Below the pieces are notes generated by a model. The model did not search any database. It was not told where the DNA came from and saw nothing but the letters and a program-made list of their open reading frames with translations. From a virus, in the IMG/VR virus record IMGVR_UViG_3300007734_000642, positions 1 to 36,910 of that record: 36,910 nt of DNA. The stretch is one strand, 5' to 3'. The position numbers were made by a program, and so were the translations under genes. This document shows positions 31,996 to 36,910 of the stretch, one piece after another (position 1 is the first letter of the stretch; the number at the start of each line of letters is the position of its first letter).

Positions 31996-32141
31996 AATCA
32001 GCGAAAGAGATCCAGCGGGAGGGGGACGGACTGCGAGTGCTGGCCCGCGGTGAGGTCGGTGCAGCCTTCCGGGCAGCACGGGCCAAGAAGATGGAGTTCA
32101 CCAGCTTCTGGACACGCAAGAGGGGGAAGGGAACCAAGTGA
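31992..32141 (+). CDS. Tiny basic protein
   Basis: This is a 49-residue protein with a high share of Lys and Arg (EVGAAFRAARAKKMEF and TRKRGKGTK). Its 4-nt overlaps with the genes before and after argue that it is translated. No family is recognised. Nucleic-acid binding is a guess from charge. Confidence 0.58.
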   Translation: MKSAKEIQREGDGLRVLARGEVGAAFRAARAKKMEFTSFWTRKRGKGTK

Positions 32142-32353
32142 CCGACAGGAAAACGATTGAGACGATGATGGAGTACGGCGGGAGCTTTGTGCGGAAACTG
32201 GGTGCTGCGGCACTCGTTGCCGACGAGCAGAACCTGCGCAGGATCAAGTCAACGTGGCCGGAGTACTGGGATCAGTACACCAGGATGGCGAAGCAACTTT
32301 CCGAGGTCGAAAAACAGGCCTCGGTTCAACACAACAACAACAACACAAGGTAA
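32138..32353 (+). CDS. Small hypothetical protein closing the overlap chain
   Basis: This is a 71-residue helical protein from GTG 32138 with GGGGGAAGGGAA upstream. It has aromatic residues in TWPEYWDQYTRM and an Asn-rich tail. Such short proteins with a PEYWxxY segment often precede single-strand-binding protein genes in phages, with unknown role. It ends 9 nt before the SSB-like gene. Confidence 0.66.
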   Translation: MTDRKTIETMMEYGGSFVRKLGAAALVADEQNLRRIKSTWPEYWDQYTRMAKQLSEVEKQASVQHNNNNTR

Positions 32354-32362
32354 GACGATAAC

Positions 32363-33142
32363 ATGATAATCAGTGCAACAGGCGGTAAGAAGGACTTCGC
32401 ACCATGCCCCGAGTTCTCGGGCCGGGCGGTCTGTGTGGACGTGACTCCGCTCAAGGAGTACGAGACGCAGTACGGCGTGAAGCAGAAATTCAAGTTCGCG
32501 TTTGAGATTGATCTCCAGGACGACTCACGCGACCCGGTGCAGCCGTGGGTGGTGTTCACCAAGCCGATGGTGCCGAGCCTGCATGAGAAGGCGGCGTTGA
32601 CCAAGTTCTTGAAGGACTGGTTCGGGCGCAAGCTGACCGACACCGAGAACAAGAGCTTGGATCTGGAGAGCCTCCTCGGGCGCCCGGCCAGCATTGTCAT
32701 CGGTCACGAGCAAAGCGAGGACGGGAGCAAGACATACGCGAACATCAAATTGATCATGCCGCACAAGAGCGGCGAGGCATTGGCCCCGAGCGGGCTGTGG
32801 GTGCGGTTGCAGGACCGGCCCGCGAAGGAGGGCGCTGAGGGCAAAGCACCGGCGGGCGGCGATTCGAGCTTCCGCAAGACTACGGGCGGCGGGCAACCGC
32901 CGGCGGACGATGCGTCGAAGGTCAAGGTGCACGTCGGGAAGCACAAGGGCATTGAGCTCCGGGAGCTGACTGAGGAGAGCATCACGAGCCTGATCGAGCA
33001 CTGGCTGCCCAAGGCCCGTGCCGAGGCCAAGCAGAGCGCGGACGACAAGCGCCTGATCAATGCGCTGGTCTGGTACCAGGCCAAGTTCAAGGCCGACGAG
33101 GAAGCCCAGATCAAGCAGGAAGAGGATGACCTCAACTACTGA
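32363..33142 (+). CDS. Single-stranded DNA-binding protein-like
   Basis: This is a 259-residue protein. The N-terminal about 145 residues are strand-rich (RAVCVDVTPLKEYETQYG, KFKFAFEI, WVVFTKP, ASIVIGHEQ), consistent with an OB fold. A Gly/Pro/Ala linker follows. Around 190-240 a KVHVGKHKGIELREL segment resembles the short C-terminal module of exonuclease/DUF3820-type proteins. The tail is acidic and ends EEDDLNY, like the partner-binding tail of SSBs. It would coat single strands during replication and recruit the helicase or exonuclease nearby. No Cys finger is present. Confidence 0.7.
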   Translation: MIISATGGKKDFAPCPEFSGRAVCVDVTPLKEYETQYGVKQKFKFAFEIDLQDDSRDPVQPWVVFTKPMVPSLHEKAALTKFLKDWFGRKLTDTENKSLDLESLLGRPASIVIGHEQSEDGSKTYANIKLIMPHKSGEALAPSGLWVRLQDRPAKEGAEGKAPAGGDSSFRKTTGGGQPPADDASKVKVHVGKHKGIELRELTEESITSLIEHWLPKARAEAKQSADDKRLINALVWYQAKFKADEEAQIKQEEDDLNY

Positions 33143-33146
33143 TGCC

Positions 33147-33548
33147 ATGACAGCTCCGAAGAAGAAGTACTCCAAGATCGCGCACCTCATTCCAGAGGTG
33201 ATGCAGATGCGGGCTGAGGGCAAGTCGATCACTCGCATCGGCGAGGTCCTGGGATTGAGCAAGCAGCGGGTCAGCCAGATCTCAATGGCGGCCAAGGCCA
33301 AGGAGGCCATTCAGGCGCAGTGGGGCTGGCCGTTCAGCACCAGAACGTTCAATGTTCTCAACCGGCTGGCGGTGAAGAACAAGGATCAGGCCTTGAGCCT
33401 GTACTCATCGGGCCACCTTCACCCGAATTCCGTGACTGGATTCGGATGGAAGAGCTATTCGGAGATCTGCGAGTGGCTGGGAGTGCCGGTGCTGCTCAAG
33501 CAGCCCAAGATGCCCAAGCTGTGCCCGCACTGCGGGAAGATCGTCTGA
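33147..33548 (+). CDS. HTH protein with RNA polymerase alpha-CTD-like domain and zinc knuckle
   Basis: This is a 133-residue protein. Residues about 25-47 form an HTH (KSITRIGEVLGLSKQRVSQIS). Residues about 61-112 (FSTRTFNVLNRL, then GFGWKSYSEICEWLG) follow the pattern of the bacterial RNA polymerase alpha C-terminal domain: Arg-x-x-Asn-x-Leu in the first helix and a Gly-x-Lys-Ser-x-x-Glu-Ile helix-hairpin-helix near the end. The tail has CPHC. It may recruit or mimic RNA polymerase, or simply bind DNA by the HhH. It lies between the SSB-like and exonuclease genes. ATG 33126 is an alternative start. Confidence 0.65.
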   Translation: MTAPKKKYSKIAHLIPEVMQMRAEGKSITRIGEVLGLSKQRVSQISMAAKAKEAIQAQWGWPFSTRTFNVLNRLAVKNKDQALSLYSSGHLHPNSVTGFGWKSYSEICEWLGVPVLLKQPKMPKLCPHCGKIV

Positions 33549-33655
33549 CACACTTTCCCGGCAGCCCGTTGCTGCTGGGGACTCATGGTTAAGCAAGCGG
33601 GGGGTGCGCATCCGCGGACAAACGCACAACTACCAATTCAAACCGTTTTAGCATT
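33549..33655. other. Short gap before the exonuclease gene
   Basis: This 107-nt gap has no gene. A weak GCAGC/GCTGC hairpin lies near 33562-33576. The last 30 bases are richer in A and T and contain CAAACCGTTTTAGC just before the exonuclease ATG. I see no clear promoter or terminator. Confidence 0.5.
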
Positions 33656-34318
33656 ATGCCAGCAAATCCACGTATCTACTTTGACATTGAGACAGGGCCG
33701 CTCCCATTAGCAGAGCTCGTCATCCCGCCGTTTGACCCGAGCCAGGTCAAGCTGGGCAACATCAAAAATCCGGACATCATCGCCGAGAAGATCCAGCGTG
33801 CCGAGGAGAACCACGTCAGCGACTACATCAAACACGCAGCACTGGATGCCCTGAGTGGGCAGGTGCTGTGCATTGGATACCGTGTCGAGCATGAGCAGCC
33901 CGCGGTGCTGTGCGCCGATACAGATGGAGAGAAGGACATGCTGGTGCAATTCTGGGCCCTGCTCGACAGTTTCGAACGCAAGCCGCAGTTGATCGGGTTC
34001 AATACCAAGCCGTTTGATTTGCCGTTCTTGATCAAGCGGTCTTGGAAGCACCGGGTGACGGTGCCCTACTGGCTGAGGAATGGCAGGTACTGGAACGATC
34101 TGATCGTCGACCTGCGGGAGTCATGGCAGCTCGGAGACAACCGGGCGCACGGGAGTTTGGCCGCGATCTCCAGGCACCTTGGGCTGGGTGAGAAGGCCGG
34201 CAACGGCGCCATGTTCAGCGAGCTGTTCCAGACCGACCGCGAGGCAGCGATCAACTACTGCCTGCGGGATGTGCAGCTCACGCAGCAGGTCTCCGACATC
34301 CTGATCCCTACCTACTGA
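33656..34318 (+). CDS. DEDDy 3'-5' exonuclease
   Basis: This is a 220-residue protein. Exo motif I is FDIET (Asp10, Glu12), motif II is IGFNTKPFDLPFL (Asp121) and motif III is YCLRD (Tyr201, Asp205). These are the metal-binding acids and tyrosine of DEDDy exonucleases, closest in look to the predicted PolB-like exonucleases. It lacks any polymerase domain, and none is encoded elsewhere in the window. It may proofread for another polymerase or act in recombination. The leader TTCAAACCGTTTTAGCATT has no Shine-Dalgarno site. The PIF1 gene starts 4 nt after it. Confidence 0.86.
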   Translation: MPANPRIYFDIETGPLPLAELVIPPFDPSQVKLGNIKNPDIIAEKIQRAEENHVSDYIKHAALDALSGQVLCIGYRVEHEQPAVLCADTDGEKDMLVQFWALLDSFERKPQLIGFNTKPFDLPFLIKRSWKHRVTVPYWLRNGRYWNDLIVDLRESWQLGDNRAHGSLAAISRHLGLGEKAGNGAMFSELFQTDREAAINYCLRDVQLTQQVSDILIPTY

Positions 34319-34322
34319 TCCA

Positions 34323-35591
34323 ATGATTGCCAGCCCGTCTGTCCATATGATCGGGGACGACTTCGATCCGACGCCCGAGGACCGTTTCATGGTCTGGGCC
34401 AAATCGTTCGGGAACGTCTTCCTCACGGGGCAGGCGGGCACCGGCAAGAGTACGCTGCTGCGGGAGTTCTTGAACAGGGTGGTGGGAGTTCGGGACGTGG
34501 CTATCACGGCCCCGACAGGCATCGCAGCGCTGAATGTGGGCGGGACCACCGTGCACCGTTGGTGCGGGATGCAGTTGGGGCCGCAGGATGGCGAGGACTT
34601 CCTGCAGGCTGCTGAGAGGCTTGAGAGCCATCCGGCAGTGCATGGCGCCCGGAAACGCGTGCGGGCCACCGAGGTGCTCGTGGTCGACGAGATCAGCATG
34701 ATGGCGGGCCGGCACCTAGACTTCCTGAACTATTGGGTCAAACGGATCAGAGAAGACAGCCGGCCTTTCGGAGGGTTACAGGTGATATTCCTGGGCGACT
34801 TCCTGCAGTTGCCCCCGGTTAGGACCGACCAGAGCAAGCCCTACGATTGGGCGTTCCTGAGCAAGGCTTGGGAAGAGGCCGACTTCAAGACGATCAAGCT
34901 GGAGAAGGTCCGGCGGCAGAATGATGTGCCGTTCATTGAGATGTTGAGCGGGTTCCGGGTGGGCAGGATGAAGCCGCGGGACAACCAGTTGCTGCGCAGT
35001 GCGCTGAAGATGAACCCTCCGGAGCACATCACCAGGCTGATGACGCACAACGTGCAGGTGGACAAGTGGAACAACTACCGCTTGAGCAGCATTGATGGCC
35101 CAATTGCCGTGTTCGATGCCGAGGTCAAGGGCGTTGATCAGGCGGTGGAGTTCGCCACCAAGAACATGAGCACACCGCGGGTGCTGCAGTTGAAGCCCGG
35201 GGCTGCCGTGATGTTCACCGCGAATGATGCGGAGCAGGGTTTCTACAATGGCCAGGTGGGCCGGGTGGTCCAGTTCCGGGGCAGCGACATCGTGGTCGAG
35301 AGCCGCGGGCAGAAGATTTCACTGGGCCGGCGCAAATGGTTCTTTGAGTCGCTGGGGGTGACCGTCCAACAATACCCGCTCCGATTGGCCTACGCGATGA
35401 CCATACACCGGGCGCAGGGACTGACCCTGGATGCCGCGAGGATTGATATCAGGGCGGCCCGGGAGCCCGGGCAGGCCTACGTCGCCCTGAGCCGGGTGCG
35501 GACGCTGGGCGGGATCTACCTGACCGAGTGGCCGAAAGGCTGGTTCATCAGCGAGGAGGCGTTGCGTTTTGAAAGGCGGGAAGAGGTATGA
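34323..35591 (+). CDS. PIF1-type SF1 DNA helicase
   Basis: This is a 422-residue protein with Walker A GQAGTGKST (36-44), then TAPTGIAALNVGG, VVDEISMM (Walker B), FLGDFLQLPPV (motif III), the GDxxQLPP signature of PIF1/RecD-like enzymes, and a C-terminal YAMTIHRAQGLTLD plus YVALSRV (motifs V and VI). It is a 5'-3' DNA translocase and should unwind forks or remove obstacles. The phage T4 Dda helicase has a similar role. It overlaps the primase-polymerase gene by 4 nt, so the two are probably coupled in translation. Confidence 0.92.
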   Translation: MIASPSVHMIGDDFDPTPEDRFMVWAKSFGNVFLTGQAGTGKSTLLREFLNRVVGVRDVAITAPTGIAALNVGGTTVHRWCGMQLGPQDGEDFLQAAERLESHPAVHGARKRVRATEVLVVDEISMMAGRHLDFLNYWVKRIREDSRPFGGLQVIFLGDFLQLPPVRTDQSKPYDWAFLSKAWEEADFKTIKLEKVRRQNDVPFIEMLSGFRVGRMKPRDNQLLRSALKMNPPEHITRLMTHNVQVDKWNNYRLSSIDGPIAVFDAEVKGVDQAVEFATKNMSTPRVLQLKPGAAVMFTANDAEQGFYNGQVGRVVQFRGSDIVVESRGQKISLGRRKWFFESLGVTVQQYPLRLAYAMTIHRAQGLTLDAARIDIRAAREPGQAYVALSRVRTLGGIYLTEWPKGWFISEEALRFERREEV

Positions 35592-36910
35592 TGACGACGC
35601 AAGAGATCGAGGGCTGGCTGGGCACGCCGCTGTTCCTGGTGCCGCAGGAGCCGGGCACCAAGATACCGATGGTCAAGTACACCCAGGAGACCATGGAGAG
35701 TACGAAGAGGGAGGTTTACCGGGTCATGTTGGAGCACGGGAACGTGGCTGTGAGGCTGGGCGAGTGGAGCGGCGGGCTGTGCGCGATTGACTTCGATGAT
35801 GAGGGTAGCCTGGAGGCGTTCCTGAAGGTGAACCCGGTGCTGCAGGGGTCGGCAAGGTGGAAGGGCAAGCGCGGGGCTCAGGTGGGCGTCAGGATCACGG
35901 GCGCCTACCCCAAGCCGTGCGCGGAGCGGAGCACGACCGAGATGGTCGAGGTGAATGGGCGGGTGATGGGCAAGCCGCTGTACGAGTGGCGGAGCACGGG
36001 CAACCTGAGCACGGTCAAGGGCGTGCACCCGAGCGGGTGCGAGTACAGCGTGCTGGTGGACAGGCCGCCGGTGGAGCTGGCGTTCTCGCAGATACGGTGG
36101 CCCGAGGGCTGGCCGGTCCCGGGCAGCAGGGATGAGATGGCGCAGTTGCTCCGGCTGCATGGCGTGCCCTGGACGTTCGGGAGGAGCGGCACTGGTAATT
36201 TGCACCCGACCTTCTTTGCCGGGTACATGGCGCACAAGGAGCGGCTGCTCTTCGATGCCCAGACCGGGCAGCACTACTGGTATGCCGCGGACAGGGGAAT
36301 CTGGATATCCATGAGCCGCGAGGAGATGCAGCAGCGCGTCCTGGAGACCGCCAGGCGCGTTCTGTTGGATCAGATGGCATCGACAGAGGATCCGCGGCTG
36401 CCGGCGCTCCTGACGCGGCTGACCGTGAGCTTCGCGGATCAGGTGGTCGACCTGATTGGGGCGCTGCAGGTCGAACGCAATCCGTTCTCGAGGCCCGACA
36501 GCGTGGTGCACTGCAGCAATGTGATGGTGGATCTGAGGAGCGTGCCATATGCCATGCACGGGTTTGGCCCGGAGTGGATGAGCAGGAACCAGACGCCGGT
36601 GCGGTATGTGCAGGGTGCCGGCAGCGGGATGTGGCAGGCCTTCCTGGATCATGCGCTGCCCGAGCGCGAGGATCAGGTGCTGCTGCAGCGCTGGGGCGGA
36701 CTGGCCCTGCTGCAGCGGAACAGGCCGCAGGTGATATTGCTGCTGACGGGGACTGGCGGCGGCGGGAAGAGCACGGTGGCCGGGCTGGTGCGGCGGTTGG
36801 TGGGCGATGAGAATTGCAGCGAGCTGAGAACGAATCACTTGGGCAGCCGGTTTGAGCTAGGGAACTTCCATGATAGGACATTGCTGATTGGCAGCGATGT
36901 GCCGCCGGAC
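35588..36910 (+). CDS. Primase-polymerase/SF3 helicase, N-terminal part (partial, 3' end off window)
   Basis: From ATG 35588 (ATG 35591 is equally possible; GGGAAGAGG precedes both). It gives 441 residues before the window ends and continues at base 2 of the window after circular closure; the joined protein has 660 residues. The N-terminal domain has CAIDFDDE (Asp68, Asp70; the D-x-D of archaeo-eukaryotic primases), then EWRSTGN and STVKGVHPSG (His147), the usual third motif. Residues from about 260 begin the helicase part, with Walker A at 388-396. Such fusions prime and unwind at replication origins, and some can also polymerise DNA. It starts by a 4-nt overlap on the PIF1 gene. Confidence 0.9.
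   Translation, partial: MMTTQEIEGWLGTPLFLVPQEPGTKIPMVKYTQETMESTKREVYRVMLEHGNVAVRLGEWSGGLCAIDFDDEGSLEAFLKVNPVLQGSARWKGKRGAQVGVRITGAYPKPCAERSTTEMVEVNGRVMGKPLYEWRSTGNLSTVKGVHPSGCEYSVLVDRPPVELAFSQIRWPEGWPVPGSRDEMAQLLRLHGVPWTFGRSGTGNLHPTFFAGYMAHKERLLFDAQTGQHYWYAADRGIWISMSREEMQQRVLETARRVLLDQMASTEDPRLPALLTRLTVSFADQVVDLIGALQVERNPFSRPDSVVHCSNVMVDLRSVPYAMHGFGPEWMSRNQTPVRYVQGAGSGMWQAFLDHALPEREDQVLLQRWGGLALLQRNRPQVILLLTGTGGGGKSTVAGLVRRLVGDENCSELRTNHLGSRFELGNFHDRTLLIGSDVPPD
36361..36910. repeat. Terminal direct repeat, right copy
   Basis: This is the second copy of the sequence at 1-550, about 98% identical. The bases just before 36361 have no counterpart at the left end, which begins abruptly. Nine of the 11 differences are silent in the primase-polymerase/helicase reading frame. 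One of them swaps a TCA serine codon for AGC, which needs three base changes. Confidence 0.95.

Noticed and set aside
35516-36838. Long open frame on the minus strand (440 codons)
   Set aside because: It lies opposite the PIF1 end and the primase-polymerase gene, is His/Pro/Gln-rich as expected of a GC-rich shadow, and has no family pattern.
1-36910. Temperate lifestyle genes (integrase, CI-like repressor, excisionase)
   Set aside because: No tyrosine or serine recombinase motif was found; the LacI-type HTH protein alone is not enough to claim lysogeny.

Overview
The window looks like an almost complete genome of a short-tailed (podovirus-like) double-stranded DNA phage, probably from a metagenome assembly. 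All genes I accept lie on the + strand. The last 550 bases (36361-36910) repeat the first 550 with 11 mismatches, and the gene that runs off the right end continues in frame at the left end (joined length 1983 nt, 660 codons plus stop). The unit is therefore about 36.36 kb, circular or circularly permuted as assembled. Sampled coding stretches are about 58-67% GC. The host cannot be named. Most structural genes lack a clear Shine-Dalgarno site, whereas the small early-type genes have good ones. I see no integrase, phage RNA polymerase, tRNA, CRISPR or insertion sequence. || Layout. 1-3326: 3' part of a primase-polymerase/SF3 helicase, a primase-type zinc-finger protein, a small HTH protein, a glycosyltransferase, and a protein with a LacI-type HTH in the small-terminase position. 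3327-3604: a regulatory-looking gap with phased short repeats. 3605-9807: terminase large subunit, portal, a small protein, scaffold and major capsid protein, closed by a strong intrinsic terminator. 9860-12490: small head/tail proteins and a tail fibre. 12491-13391: two holin-like membrane proteins, a nested spanin-like pair and a small conserved protein. 13395-28307: head-tail adaptor, tail nozzle/hub, second fibre, GNAT-like protein, two ejection proteins, a 2032-residue modular virion protein with a small gene overprinted inside it, a C1q-like appendage protein and two small proteins. 28440-32353: a hypothetical protein, a lysozyme-like protein, and a chain of tiny genes joined by 4-nt overlaps that includes a ribbon-helix-helix protein and a RuvC-like resolvase. 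32363-36910: SSB-like protein, an HTH/alpha-CTD-like/zinc-knuckle protein, a DEDDy exonuclease, a PIF1-type helicase, and the 5' part of the primase-polymerase/helicase. || How it works together (inference). Replication appears to use an archaeo-eukaryotic-type primase fused to an SF3 helicase, with a separate zinc finger, SSB, PIF1 helicase, exonuclease and resolvase. No family A, B or C DNA polymerase is visible, so a host polymerase or the primase-polymerase itself must extend DNA. Packaging and capsid genes follow the usual terminase-portal-scaffold-capsid order. DNA delivery would use the adaptor, nozzle and large internal proteins. Lysis genes are split: holin/spanin candidates near 12.5-13.1 kb and the endolysin near 28.9 kb. 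|| The most interesting points are the overprinted small gene inside the giant virion protein, that protein's repeated aromatic-Met-Pro-Ala linkers, the alpha-CTD-like regulator, the phased GCAAAC repeats before the terminase, the long inverted repeat at 1211-1361, and a sharp AT-rich patch inside the capsid gene.
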